64,000 bases of DNA from Gigaspora margarita (GCA_009809945.1 WTPW01000639.1:52914-116913), one strand, 5' to 3'. Positions 12,425-25,798 are shown, counted from the stretch's first letter. Made by a program: numbers and translations. The notes: generated by a model from the letters alone, not told the origin.

Positions 12425-12524
12425 TACAATGAGAGCAATTTTTATTCTATTAGAACATTATCAGAACTCTGCTCTTCCTTTTTCTTCTCTCTAACTACAT
12501 GCTCCTGATTTTTTTTGTTAAGAG

Positions 12525-13240
12525 TGTTATTCTCCTCCTAGAACCAGTAATCGAATATCTGTACAAACATTATTTGAAAGATTTTGGTGCTGGTATTCTG
12601 GTACCTATCATGCTAACACTTATAGCTCACAAACTACTAGTAACTTTGCTCACCTAACTGCTACGCAAAACTCTTTTACTATCCGTGCTTGTATTTGAGA
12701 CATTATTTTTAGGTGCCGCTACCAATTAGAAATTGTAAACCCAGGAGAAATTGCTCTTGCTATTCTCTAATGATATGCCAATCGCACTACTTTACCTCCT
12801 ATTGACTTTGAAGATTATACTGTTTTTGACTATTACCTTGATCCAGAACCTAAATTAGACAACCAACCATACAACCCATACCCAGACTTTGGCTCTTCTA
12901 TTGCTGAAGCGTTTGACCAAAATTTCACTTCTATACCTTTTCTTGATACCCTTGTTGCTCCTTCTTTTAGCCCCAATCTACATCCTCTTGGTGACAACTA
13001 TAGTACTACTAGTTCTCACTCTTCCCAAATTTTTACGTATTAGTTTAACTGCAAGTTTTGTAATTTTAATACTCCAACAATTAGAAGTTGATCTTGAACA
13101 TTTCTTTGAGACTACTACTACCTTTGAATTAAATCAACATTTACTTGAGACTATCTCAGAAACTATTAGAGAAATTCAAGAACCTCCTTTACCACCACCT
13201 AGTGTTTTGATCCTATTCTTTAAGGGCCATTCGGATTAAA
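12525..13240 (+). pseudogene. Decayed coding remnant, family uncertain
   Basis: The most protein-like frame reads IDFEDYTVFDYYLDPEPKL, then NPYPDFGSSIAEAFDQ and FLDTLVAPSFSP, with stops before and after. The overlapping 116-residue open frame from 12889 is a Leu-rich shadow. The same strand carries the gag-pro remnant 3.8 kb further on, so this may be an N-terminal part of the same retroelement split by later insertions, but nothing diagnostic (no zinc knuckle, no protease) lies in this block. Confidence 0.3.
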
Positions 13241-16195
13241 TCAGATCCTACTTTATGTATCTGAATAATAATCTGAATCTGAATAAATCTGAATTCAATT
13301 ATTGAATCCAGATTTTATATGAGTACAAAGTACCATCACTTTACTTATTACATTTACGAATTTGGCTACAATGTTAATATGAAGCTGTTTATTTGAAATA
13401 TACCAAATTTGAATAGTTTATTTTACAAACTGAAATGCCAATTTCAAGTTTAATTAATTAATTAGAAACGTGTCAGACAAATGCAGTAAGCTATGCGAAA
13501 TATAATTAATTTTTGTGTATTAAAAGATTATGATCAAATTTAGTGTAGGAAGTTCTATAGCAAATTTTTTTTTTTTAGTTGTTATAGTGATTTGATCCAG
13601 GTGGGTATCACCCAGATATGCTATCCAGATTGGAACTCTAGATTGGTTAATCGAGAAAAATTATTTAAAAATCTGTCTTACGTATATAGTTGGTTGCGAA
13701 TTTATAAAATTTGATTTACATAGTATATCAAATACCCAATGCAGTATGGTTTTGAGTTAGCTCATATTGGAATTAACAATTGTAGTTTCTATCACAATTT
13801 ACTGTAAATTTTGTTACAAAACTTTCTGATTATTGTAGTGATTTGCTGTAAAAAAAGTTTCTGTACGGATGACCAGAATTGTATAGTATAGAAAATTACA
13901 GTATGGTACTGGTATTATAGATACTTGATGCTAACTGATGAAGCCTGACGAAACCTTGATACAACTTGACGAAACCATAAGTTGCATGACGCATGACGCA
14001 ACTTAACCATATGTTTTTAAGAGTCATATGAGCATTTGCGTCAGGCATAATAATGCCTGAAACTATTTTGAGCTAATGACTGAAACCGAAACTCAAACAT
14101 TCTGCTCGAAACTAATTCCAAAATTCTGAAACTATACCAAAATTCTGAAACTATGCCAAAATTCTGAAACTAAGTTTATATTTAATGATGCTGCCTGAAA
14201 CTCTTTTGGCCAATAACTAAAACTATTTTGGGAGTTTAAGTATCGTGTCAAATATTTAAAAAATTTTCTGGTCAATCAAAGTTCAAAATTACGAGTTTGT
14301 AATTCATAATTTACTTCATGGTAATTTTTGGAAAGTATATCATAATTGTATAGTAGAAAAATGGTGTGTACAAATACCAGTTTCTGATTGGGTATAGCTC
14401 TAAATTGATGGTATTATGATTTAACTTTGCCCGTTTATAACTTATATAATCTAGTTATTATGCTTTAATGCTTTTGATTAGTTATACAAACCTGTGTGGT
14501 CAAAATGTTAAGACTAATATATCGATGAGCAATTTATGATCCGGAATATCATCACAATTTAACAATTATTTCATCACGATATTATTCTCGCTCAGATCAT
14601 ATTAACACTTTCTTTATTAGATATTATGAAGATACATAATGGGAGTAGTGCTCTACTTCATCACTTTCTATTGCTCCTAATGACTCTATGTACATGTAAA
14701 TATACTCACGTAACGAAGCATAATTGAGAATCGCCCAACGTTAAGTACACACAATAACATAAAGTAGCAGGTTTGAGCCCACGCTATGGTACAGCACACT
14801 CGTTACGCATAACAACAAGCAGGGTGCTAGGTGCAATAAATGAGAGAGGGTGGGAGGGCTAGGAGCCAGCTTATAATCGGGCATCGAAGAGAACAAATGA
14901 CAAGACAAGCAAAGTAAGAAAGCACTAAGGTTCACTATATACTCCTAGAAAAAGAAACAAAAAAAAACAAAAATTGAAAACTAGTATACTTATCAGTATC
15001 TTTCGTACAGTACTAGTTCCAATTTCAGGGTCCAAAACTCCATTCCCGGGTTCATTCATAACTCTGGTAAACTGTTAGGAAGTGAATGAAATAAAAAAAA
15101 TCAAAAATAAGAAAAATAAAAACTGGTATATGTACAGTACCAGTCCTAGCTTTTGAGTTCAATCCTCATTTGCGAGCTCCATTCTTAATTCTGGTACCTA
15201 AAAAAAAAAAAAAAAGAAACTATTAGGAGGATAATGAAAAAAAAAGCCCAAGAACAAATACTTATCTTTCATACAATACCAATGCTAGCTTTTGGGTTCG
15301 AATCTCCATTCCCAGATTCCGTTACAATTCTGGCAACTAACAAAAGAAAGAAACCATTAACAAGGGCGTGAAAAAAAAGCCAAAAACAAGAAAACTAGAA
15401 ACTACTATGGTATACTTATCTTTCATACCAGTTCTAGCTTCCGCGTCTAAAGCTCCATTCACGGACTTCAATTACATTTTCGGTAAGACTATTAACGAGA
15501 AAAATCAAAAAAAAAACTGATCTCAAAAAATTTTTATAAATCAAAGATTATCGAGTTAAATAAAAATCTACCTGCAACCCGTCAGGTTAACCATTTTGCA
15601 ATAATCAAAGACACACAACCATATGTATCTTTATAATCTCTGACGTACTATTATCTCTATTCATATGCATATCTACAATCTCTGTTGCATACAATCATAT
15701 GCCGTTACCTTTTTTATATATGCCTCAATTTCATATAAGCTACTAATCAGGTTGTCCTCGCGATAATAACCACTAGTTTGACTATCGGCAACGCACAGGG
15801 CTAGTAGTTTTTTATGAAGCAGGTGAGTAGTACTGTAAAATTTTTGACATAACCAAATTATTCCTAGTTCTTCTGTTATGCTAATACAAAGAACCTTAAA
15901 GGTATTAGCCTGAATTTCAAGTTACATTTAAGTAAATAAACCAAGTGCATGAGACAAAAATTTAAAAATAAAACCTTAAAGTTAGAGGCTATGGAGTTAG
16001 ATTAATGCTTGCAGGTCAGTTTCGGAGTTTCGGTATAGTTTCGGAGTATTGGTATAGTTTCGGGTCTTTAGGCAAGTTTCGGCCAAGAAGCTTATGTCTG
16101 AAACTGGTAATACCAGTTTTGGTTTTGGTCAATCTGAAACTATAAAGTTTCAGGCAGCATCATTAGTCAGGCACGTGAGTCATGTCAGGCATCAT
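13241..16195. other. Repeat-rich interval without genes
   Basis: Holds oligomers of CTGAAACT- and GACGAAAC-type words. 14040-14235 and 16010-16165 contain matching words in opposite orientation (GATGCTGCCTGAAACT near 14193 against AGTTTCAGGCAGCATC near 16148), so 14.0-16.2 kb may be bounded by subterminal inverted repeats of one large element. The tandem array at 14945-15530 lies inside. The minus-strand open stretch at 14741-14935 has no protein features. Confidence 0.4.
14945..15530 (+). repeat. Four tandem units of about 135-140 bp, each with a B-box-like motif
   Basis: Units start near 14945, 15105, 15245 and 15375. Each contains an ACTTATCTTTCRTAC-like or GTACAGTACCAG word, then a CTAGCTTTTGGGTTCGAATC-type stretch (close to the pol III B box GGTTCRANNCC), a CCATTC block, a TTCTGG block and an A-rich tail. 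This looks like a tandemly multiplied tRNA or SINE 3' segment. No coding capacity. Confidence 0.65.
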
Positions 16196-16452
16196 TAACC
16201 CTAACGCTAATATATATAACACTGGATCAGTATAGTACAGCTTTTAAAATTCGGGGTGTACTATACTGATATGCTCACCCATACCATATTGATTTGTGAA
16301 AATACTAATTGGCAACATACCAGACCGATATGGTATCGATTAGTATTTTCACAAATCAATATGGTATGGGTGAGCATATTAGTATAGTACACTTCAAATT
16401 TTAAAAGCTGTACCATACTGATCCGGTATTATATATATTAGCATTAGGGTTA
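16196..16452. mobile_element. 257-bp near-perfect hairpin MITE
   Basis: Both ends read TAACCCTAAYGCTAATATA. Inner arms include AGCTTTTAAAATT, and GTGAGCATA opposite TATGCTCAC. The loop is about 30 bp around CAACATACCAGACC. The termini contain the telomere-like CCCTAA word. No ORF. Confidence 0.8.
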
Positions 16453-17029
16453 GAATTATAGCTGATTATATCATATAGTAAGGTTTTAAAAATCAGTCTG
16501 TATTTTACTGACCTGCTCATCTATACCAACTAATCAGATATAATTTCAGCATTAAGTTAATTAGACGGGGTGTAAAATACCCGTATTCCCATTCATTCCA
16601 TGCTGATCTGCTATAGCCTCTCAATATTTGGTTGATTTATGATTTACTGTAAAAAATTTTGTTACAAATCAACACACAATATTGTCGTAATTATATGTCC
16701 TACTAATTTTCAAATTAGCTGTAATAAATAATCATTACATTCACATTTACCAAAGGAAGTTAATATATTTACTCGTCAAATTGAAAATTATATGAAAAGA
16801 TATTTAGGATTATAATCTGGATAATCCTTATCCTTAATCTGTAAATATTACGGATCTATCTGGTTAAAATTAATGGATACAGATATCCGTATTTAATCTG
16901 AATCATCAGATCCATTTGGATTAGCGGATTATGGATCGAAATACTACTACCACCTATAGTTAATTCACTACCAACAACTAATCTACCACCTGCAATCAAC
17001 TTAACCCACCTGTAATAAATTTATCTTCT
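16453..17029. other. AT-rich spacer before the gag remnant
   Basis: Contains a partial inverted repeat with 13240-13310 built on GGATT/AATCC words (16880-16950). From about 16960 plus-strand codons resembling Pro/Asn-rich gag sequence begin, with stops. Confidence 0.35.
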
Positions 17030-18420
17030 AATATGGGTAACAAAGCTCTTAGAGATGCTGCCCAAGCTATTAATATATTAGCTGCTGCTATAACAAATGG
17101 AGGACCTGAAAAGAACCTTCTAACTGTTAGCTTCTTTACTAGGGATGGAATACAAAATCTACTCGAATAGTATACTAAATTTAAAAGTGCTGCTATTACT
17201 ACCTACTAAAGTGCTACCTGAAAATTGGAACTTGTCCCTGTCTACTTGAAAAGAATTGTTTTAGACTGGTTTTCCTTTCTTGCTACTACTTCTACTGCTT
17301 TTAGTAATAATCATAATCAAGATACTAGTTTTAAATACCTTTTTAAAGCTCATTTTGTTACTCCTAACCAGAAAGCCATATGACAAAAATAACTTTTTGA
17401 TATAAAACAAGGAACTAGCTCTGTTGATAAATACATTAATCAATTTCGCAAATTGAAAAGACGTGTTGATCCTGCTGATGCTTTTCCTGCAGACTTCTTA
17501 AAACAATTTTTTATCCAAAACTCCGCCCTGAGTTTGCCATTAACATTCAAGCTTCTGAACCTGCTGATCTTGTTACTGCTATAAACACTGCTCAAAAATG
17601 GGAAACTGGAAAATTTATAGCCTCTCCTAATACAGATACAGACAAAGCCATTAAACAATTAACTAACTAAATTGCCAACTTAGTATTAATTTTGCCCAGA
17701 AGCAACAACCTTCTAACCTTTCTGTTAACTATGCTGACTCTCTTAAACAAGCCAACCCAATCAAACAACCTCTTACTTGTCACTACTGTGATAGAACTAG
17801 ATATTTCATTGCTCACTGTCGTACCAAGAAAAATAATCAAAACTGAGAATAAGAAAGAAATAGACAATCTAACAATAATAACAATTGCCAACGTAATTCA
17901 TACAGAAACAGATCCAGAAGCCAAGATAATTATAATAGGAACTGAGATAATTATAATTGAGACTGAAGCTATTCACAAAATAGGAATAATCATAGTGACC
18001 AAGATGATTACTGCTCTAGAAGTCATGATAGATTCTCTATATGGACATCCTCTAATTGTACTCCTTCATCTTACTATGGAAATATTAATAATCTTGATAG
18101 AACTCCCTCTACCTCTACTAGTACCTCTACTAGCAAGGCTCTTAACTCTCAGAAATGAGAAACTCTTTTAAACAATACCTTTATTCATACTGCTTTATCT
18201 TCTTACTTGTATGAAAAAACAAAAAATACTAACTTGATCCAGACATCTGCCTATTAAATATAATATTTAACTAAACTAGAAACCTTACCAAGCTATCATT
18301 GATAGTGGAGCCTCTATTAGTATGATTGTACACAAAGTGGTCCAAGACTTAAGAATAAAAATAGAACAAACCTCTACTAGCCTTATCATATCTGCTACTG
18401 GAACCTTTGCACTTTAAGAT
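17030..18420 (+). pseudogene. Ty3/Gypsy-type gag-protease remnant
   Basis: Reading the best frame in segments gives a retrotransposon gag core (about 17030-17520: VLDWFSFLATTSTAFSN, then TSFKYLFKAHFVTP, then FDIKQGTSSVDKYINQFRKL). Next is a zinc knuckle near 17775 (CHYCDRTRYFIAHC; CX2CX4HX4C with Tyr in place of His), an Asn/Arg/Ser-rich linker and a retropepsin segment near 18295 (IIDSGASISMIVHK, with the D-S-G active-site triplet). More than ten in-frame stops or frame changes. No RT, integrase or LTR is visible: the LINE starts immediately after. Order and motifs are typical of Ty3/Gypsy Gag-Pol. Confidence 0.75.
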
Positions 18421-19677
18421 AGGTAGCATTTCAGACTTTATACTGAAATTACCCCCTACCTGCCCCAACATGGAGCATATTCAGTACAAATAGACTATTA
18501 CACCCTTCTTCATCTAGCACAATACAAACATTCACAAGTATCCCACAAACTCCTGAAAAATCCAATAATACAAACTCTGACTCCCCAATGGAAGAGGAAA
18601 CCAACAACACCAACTCCAACCTACCAATGAATAAGGAATTATCTGACAACATCATACCCAATCCTCCACTAGCAGAGACATCACCAATAGACACTACAAG
18701 TTAATAAATAATGAACATTCTGAATAATTCTCAAGATATAGAAATACCATCTTCTTCAGCACCCTAGCTATCAGTTCCACTTATGGTACCAGTAGCTGCT
18801 AAATCTAATACTCGTTACCAACTCAACCCACTTTCTCTATCTATATGTATTTATAATTCTGAGGCTTCAACCAAGACCTCAAAAAACAAGTCTGGAAACA
18901 ATACTGCCTTGAGTATGAAATCCATATTACTGGACTCACAGAAACCAAATTATCCCTATTCAACAAACACCTAACATCCAAACTATTCAAGACTACCTAC
19001 TATACATACTTTTGGTTCTGCCTAGTAGAATCCAAGGTGGGAACTGCAATCATAATCAGTAATCACCTTACTTCCCATATATACAATGTCATGATCCACC
19101 CAGGGTATGCAATCGCTATCAATATACTTTTTAAAAATGACTTTAAATTCCATATTATTTCTATATACCTACCAAGTGACAACCCCTCAGCATAACTTGA
19201 AATATAAAACAAAGTCATCAAATAGATACAACAGGCTACATCACTCAATCTACTCCCTATAGTTATAGGTAACTTTAATGCTACTACAGACAACATCCAC
19301 TCAAATGCTATCAAATATAAACTTCTTCAATTTCTGTCTTACAATAGCATGTACAATTTAGCTAATCACACCCAGAAGCAGGACAATACATGGTGAAGCT
19401 CAAGATATAGCAGCCAAATTGATTACATATAGGCATACCATCTCCTAGTAGCATACCTCAACTCATATAAAACTGATAACCCCCATACAAGTACCCAAAG
19501 TGATTACAAGATTCTGATATCCCAGTGGTCCTTTCCATATGCCTACTATAGCAAAACCAAACACAAAACATGAACCCATAGAAGAGTCTTTGACTACAAA
19601 GCTATAAACAACAACCTATAGAAAAACTTCATGAACCAAGTTAGTTTAAATCTTAAGTCTCACAATACACCTCTAAC

Positions 19678-20245
19678 CAGTGTTTAAAATTCAGATTTAA
19701 AATTATGTTCTCATGTGAACTAAGTTTAGAGAATTAATGTTTTCAAAAATTTTTTAATGTTCTCATTATATAGAATATTATTTTTTAAAATAAGCTTATA
19801 TTTTTATTATATAAACCTATTTTGGGGTTTTAAGTAAAATTATAGATAGGAACTTTCTAATTTCAATGGTACTTGAAGTACTAAAATTGATTAAACTAAT
19901 TAGATTTATTCAATCTTTTATATTTATAAAATTTTTGCAAATTTGTAAAGAAAAACTAATAGTTACAAAAATTAATATATATATATATATCATAATTTAC
20001 TAGGCCTATTTTAGTATTTAAAGAGCTATTAAAATTAGTAAGTTCTTGTCTACAACTTTGTTTAAGAGCCTAAACCAAATTATTATAGTAAAAAAAAAAG
20101 TTATAATATATTAATTATAATATTTTAAGAACATTATATCTATACAAAATGTTCTCAAATAAGAAAACTTTATTTTAAATATTAATGTTCTTAAAAAAAC
20201 TTTAATATTCTTTGAAAGCATGAGAATATCAAATTTTAAACACTG
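19678..20245. mobile_element. 568-bp hAT-type element inside the LINE
   Basis: Ends CAGTGTTTAAAATTC and AATTTTAAACACTG, flanked by the exact 8-bp duplication CCTCTAAC (19670-19677 and 20246-20253). AT-rich interior, no ORF. Removing it restores the LINE reading order between the endonuclease and RT parts. Confidence 0.9.
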
Positions 20246-22471
20246 CCTCTAACTACTGAGACTTCTGAATCTCTTGAAACCATATGGTACAAAATTCAAA
20301 TTAGTATCAACAACACTGCTCTGAAACATATCCCCAACAAGAAGTATACAGTGCGCAACTTCCAGCACATATTCTCTTCAATAGCTACATATCTATACTC
20401 AAGTTTTAAGAAACTAGATAAGATTATCAAGAAAACTAAGCAGGTATTAAACCAAAACACATTCATCCTGATTACCTTAATGAGAGTATTAGCTTACTGA
20501 ACCAAATATGCCAACTCCAAATAGCCCTACTACCACATACTTATCAACAGCTACCCAGTTGGATTAGTGGAGCTACTAGCGAATGAAAAAACCTATACCA
20601 CGCCCACAACATTGAAAACATCAAACAAATCGAACAAAGAATTACAGATTCAATTCAAAAGAGATGCTCCAAGCTTATGTCTCAACCCACTTCTATAATC
20701 AATAGTATCTTAGACTGATACAAGAACCCAGTTAGATTTGATCACATCAAAACAAAGCAAGACGTAATTACTGATCCATTCTCCATCGAAGCACATATAC
20801 ATCAACACTTTGATGACTAGACTGCCTCCAGAACATCAACCAAAGTCTCTTCAACTCCATATAGCAATCAGAGTATAGCTCCAAACACCATATCAACTCC
20901 AACTGGTACATCATAGTTCTTTCAGACTTCAGCCAAGAGGAAATACTATCCATACTTAGCCAACTGCCTAACAACAAAGCATGTAGCCTTTTAGGAATCA
21001 GCTACGAGATGCTGAAACACATGGGTCCAGACTACATACAAGCTATCACATCACTCTTTAACAGGTGCCTCCTTTCCTAGTCCATACCCAAGCAATAAAA
21101 AGGATATATTTTCCTGATATCAAAAAAACCCATATTCGATGGCAACTTATCCAATACCAGACCCATAAGTCTAGTAGAATACATCAAAAAACTCTACACA
21201 AAGCTCCTAAAGAACTGCATTAGCAACATTCTACTCAAACATAACATTCTATTACCATTCAACTATAACATCTTGCCAGGAAACTCAACTTTCATACTGA
21301 TCCACATCCTCAACAATGTTATTGAAGATGCTTCCTGTAACTCCAAACAATTATGGCTTTTATCACAAGACATAAGCAAGGTATACAACTCTGTTAACCT
21401 TGAACTCCTACAAAAATCACTACATAGAATCAAAATGCCTTACCAACTTATTAACATTATCACCAACCTTCTTTCTGACTGAACAAACTAGGTCATCACC
21501 AATTTTGGCCTTACTAACTACTATTCTGTCAAGAATGGTATTGACCAAGGAAAAACAATCACTCTACTCTTTTGAAGGATATACTATAACCCTCTAATCA
21601 TCTACATCTTATCACAGTACTTTGGCTATAGCCTTGTCACATCATAGCAGACTAGCCTTACACACTTGCACAGCAACCACCTTCACACATTCATATCAGT
21701 CCTAGCATATATGAATGACATACTATGGATTACCCAATCCAAAGAAGAACTAGAAAGGATCATTAAAATGGCTACTTTCTTCTACCAGATGGCAGACATA
21801 CAGATTAATTCTAGTAAATCTATCTTCATCACAAAACATATTACAATTATTATACAATTCCAGTATCATACTCTTACTTCAATTTCAAAAAATCAACTAT
21901 TTAAATTCCTAGGATGCTGGTTTATCCTTAATAACAAACAAACTGCACAAATCAAACTAATTCAAGAAGAAGCCCTAAATCTGGCCAATATTGCTAGTAC
22001 CAAAAACATAACTGACAAACAGATAGCATACATTATCAACACAATCATTATCCTAACTACAAAATATTGCTACACAACATTATAATTTCTCAATCTACAT
22101 ACAACAAAATCCTAGGCAAATACCTAACCATTGCAAAGCATAAGTCCCACCTTTTCTGATCCACTCCCAACAGTACCATGCTGAACTACAATTTATACAA
22201 TATCCACAACATATAGGATATACAGTTGCAACACCATATTAGCAACTTTCTGTTAAGACTCAACAACAACTTTAGACTTGGCATTATGACACGTATTAGA
22301 CTCTAGCAACTTCAAAACAACCTATGGTTAGCAACCAATATTCTACAACATATATGGCCAATAATTGATGGCCCAATAGACACCAATTTCAAGATCATCC
22401 AACTTCTAAATCATATGGAGATCACAGTTCAGGCTGATCTTAGTATCCTATAGCCACAGACTATTGACAAC

Positions 22472-22732
22472 TAGGGTTCCTCAAAGTCCAATTGAATCGA
22501 ATATTAGACATGTTTAAATTCAAATCGAATAAGCTCTTGATTTGAATTTGATTTGATCAAATCGAATTAAATCAAATAAAATTTTTTGTAATTTTTATTA
22601 AATATTTTCAAATCAAGTCGAATATTTTGTCAATTTGAATTTGATTTGATTTGAAATTTCTGTATTTTAATTTGATTTGAGATTGAATATTTGATCGAAT
22701 CAAATCAAATCGAATCAAATTGTAGAACCCTA
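22472..22732. mobile_element. 261-bp hAT-type MITE inside the LINE
   Basis: Flanked by the exact duplication TTGACAAC (22464-22471 and 22733-22740). Ends TAGGGTTCC and GAACCCTA. The interior is built from repeats of a TTTGATTTGATTCGAAT-like word on both strands. No ORF. Confidence 0.9.
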
Positions 22733-23016
22733 TTGACAACTGCTGCACACCTCTAGAAAATATTCTAAGCAAACATTTCAAATATAGTACCTTCAAGCAG
22801 CAACTCAAACACAAACAAATATTGTATCTAGAGCAGCTCTGCTTTGCAAACAACAAAACTCTACTAGAATGGCAACACATCTTATCTAGACTATTGCATC
22901 TTCCTACTGCCAAAAAACCATTCTGGTTCTCATACCTTGAAGATACAATTCTATTTGATAATAACTAGCATACTATTATATCAACTTTATCACCTCAAGG
23001 TTTTAACCTCTTCGCT

Positions 23017-23670
23017 TAGTGTTGTACATTTTGGCTGTCTACAGCTTTTTTTGGCTTGTCCATGTCCCAAATTGTCCAAACATCCAAGATTGTCCAAAGC
23101 TTGTTCAGGTTTTAATAATTAATAAATCTATCTAAAAAATATATAACTATATATTTTTCAAGGTGCTGAACACATTCTAGTTAAAATTAAAGGGTGAATT
23201 TATTTGTCACAGGTGGTAACAGTCACCGGAGTGTGATTGACCAATTAGATCAAAGGATCATGTGTAATGTAAAAAATGCAAAAACTTTGATTTTTTTGAA
23301 AAATCACTTCTAAATTAAAATTTTGTCTATGAACCTACTTTTTTTTATACGAAAAAAATTCCTAGCAAAATTTTACTATATTCAAAGCTTTATCCAAACT
23401 CTAACTATGGCTCTAACTCCGACTCTAACAATAGTAAGTTTTGATGCTTTGTTTTGTTTTAATCATAATGTTATACGATCTAATTGGTCGATCATGCTCC
23501 GGTGACTATCACCGCCGGTAACAAACACATTTTTTCAAAATTAAAATAGGTTATCTTAATAAAATTTTAAGTAATTTTACTTTATTTAATTGTCCAAAAT
23601 TGTCCAAAATTGTCTAAAATTGTCCAAAATTGTCCAAATTATTGTCCAAAGCTGTTCCATGACAACACTG
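23017..23670. mobile_element. hAT-type MITE (GTCCAAAATT family), old copy carrying a second insertion
   Basis: Ends TAGTGTTGTACATTTTGG and CATGACAACACTG. Homologous, in opposite orientation, to the 280-bp copy at 46596-46875: both carry tandem TTGTCCAAAA repeats and AGATAGATTTATTAATTATTAA-like DNA. A degenerate 8-bp duplication (TCTTCGCT and CCTTCATC) differs only by transitions. Its extra length is the element at 23192-23538. Confidence 0.8.
23192..23538. mobile_element. 347-bp TIR element nested in the hAT MITE
   Basis: Flanked by AATTAAA (23185-23191 and 23539-23545). Inverted arms contain AGTCACCGGAG, then GATTGACCAATTAGATC or GATCGACCAATTAGATC. The empty site exists at 46680-46710, where the same host sequence runs on uninterrupted. 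No ORF. Confidence 0.8.
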
Positions 23671-25798
23671 CCTTCATCTATCACACAAATCAGATATCTA
23701 AGTCTCTTAAACCATGAACACTCACATACCAGGATAGTAAAATTATCATTGAACAGGTTCAGAAAACATTTCATAAGACTAATACAATTTCTATCACGCA
23801 CTAGCAATACAATATGAATCTATCCCAAGCCAATCAGTACCCCTTACTACCAGTGCAATGCACTCATTGCCCAGGCTCCTACTTCAACTCCAATCGTGTC
23901 TTCAACTGCTATACATTAGAGGTATTAGCAGCCCTTTCTACCCAATTCTTGGGTAAAAAGTTGCTGAATAAATAGCTCAAATTCAATGCCAACTATATTG
24001 ATCTGATCTATTTATCTGCAATTAAGCAGCCAGTAAATATTCTACCCCCTCCTACAATATATATCACAGACCTTCTTACAATAGTTCTTTTTCAGAACAA
24101 TAATACTCACAAAGCCTCTCTCAAATCATGCATGCTAATGCTAACCAACAATAATTTATATTCTATACAGACGGCTTAGTTACAGAATTGAAACCAATCA
24201 ATATTCCATGGGTATCGGTTGGTTACAAATTCACAATAACCAAATCATTCACAAGTACACAGCCCAATTACAAGACTAGCCATCCTTATACAAAGCCGAA
24301 CTCTGTTATCATTTTAGCAATTCAACAATACCACACAACTCTACTATAGATATTTTTAAAAACTCTTAGTCTGTCATTTCCAAATACAACAAGCTCAGAT
24401 CTATTCCTAAACAATTTTTCAAATACTTCAAATTTAACTCCTGGCCCATCTGGTATATACTGTTGGACACTATTAGTGCATTCAACATCAAGCTCACTAT
24501 GCACAAGTTTCAGGCACATGCAGATGATAGCTTTAATAATCTTGCAGACTCTCTGGTCAGAAATCACTCAAATATATACAAGCTACTCTTCAATTATACC
24601 AACATTTACAACTCCTCCTTCTTCCTTCAATGAGAGAAATACCCAGTAAAAGGGTCTACAAGATGTTTTATTAAAAATATCTGTAAGGCACATGTCATTG
24701 CGATATGGTCCTCACAGAGCCGCACCTCAGAGTAGGCACACTTATCACACTTATAGACTAGAACACCATATAGCTGTATTTTAACAACAACCAAAAAGCT
24801 CTAACAACTTTACTAATCCCAAACTTAATCATCTCATATCATTCAAAATCAAAAACCTTCTAAATGATTTGCCTACCTATTCACACTTCTACAGAATAGC
24901 TCCTAACAGCTTCCCCTCACCTAACTGTTTATACTGTAGCCTTTTTGCATCTCCCACTCATTGGCTAACATATCAAAATCATCAACTCTTAGATCAAATT
25001 ATCCACTCAGCCATAACCAAAGTCATTTATAGTGCAGATGTCAACTTATCTCCCTGTCACCTAAAAGACCTTGTACAAGCAATCTACACACATCCATTTT
25101 TTAATTCTACCTCTATAATTTTAGACCCCTATTATCTATATTCCACTATCAAAGGACTAATCCCTGTTCCACTAATTCAATCTCTACAACCTTTTAATAT
25201 ACTATACAAGCAAGCTTCTCAGATTATTGTCAATATCCTTCTTGAAATATCTGAAGAAATCTATAAGCAAATATAAAAACCATACTGCTCTACCTTTGCT
25301 CAATGGAAAAAAACCAATAATATCATATTCACATACAAACCCAACCAACTATCACTAGCACACTACCCTACTCATGCTAAGCTCCATCAACGCACAATGT
25401 TTACTTACAGTTGTCTTTGTGAACTTTTTGACCAACTATACTCCAGCCACAACAAATGCCCTCCAATAGGCCAGGCACTCTGTAAAATCAGTATCTGGTT
25501 CACTATGTGGATTAAATATAGTACCCTCACTAATCACATTCTAACTATCCAAATCTAGATAATCTTAACCACTCTAGTAGGTTTAGGTTGCAGATAAATT
25601 AGTCTGAGCTTCTATTTGAATATAATTTATATGTATTTGTCACTGTACAATTTAAGTTATTGCTCACGCAATTTTTTATATAAATTACCCAATAAAGATA
25701 AAAGCAAGGCCTCACTTTTAAAAAAAAAAAAAATTAATAACTTTAAGACTTTAGTTGCTTCAAATAGTGTACTACTAGTAATACAAAATTTGCTAAAA

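Larger units (their letters stand above)
18430..25733 (+). mobile_element. Dead LINE, copy L1, with nested insertions
   Basis: Non-LTR retrotransposon whose ORF2 can be followed in pieces. The APE-type endonuclease has TGLTETKL near 18930, VIGNFNA near 19265 (expected D is N), SSQIDYI near 19410 and SDYK near 19500 (expected SDHK). The RT has LLSQDISKVYNSVNLELL near 21360, IDQGKT near 21545 and AYMNDILWI near 21710 (expected YxDD). A C-terminal finger CLYC...THWLTY lies near 24925. The 3' end has AATAAAGATAAAAGC and poly(A) at about 25720-25733. The 5' limit is approximate; a Ser/Thr/Asn-rich ORF1-like stretch lies at 18480-18700. Insertions inside: 19678-20245, 22472-22732 and 23017-23670. 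Dozens of stops make it inactive. Confidence 0.8.

Noticed and set aside
12889-13239. 116-codon Leu-rich frame as a membrane protein
   Set aside because: A neighbouring frame on the same strand has much more protein-like, acidic composition; the Leu runs come from CTT/CTA-rich DNA.
17440-17891. Minus-strand frames opposite the gag remnant
   Set aside because: Shadows; the plus strand carries the gag, zinc-knuckle and protease motifs.
22608-22913. 101-codon minus-strand frame
   Set aside because: Half of it is the hAT MITE at 22472-22732 and the rest is antisense to the LINE.
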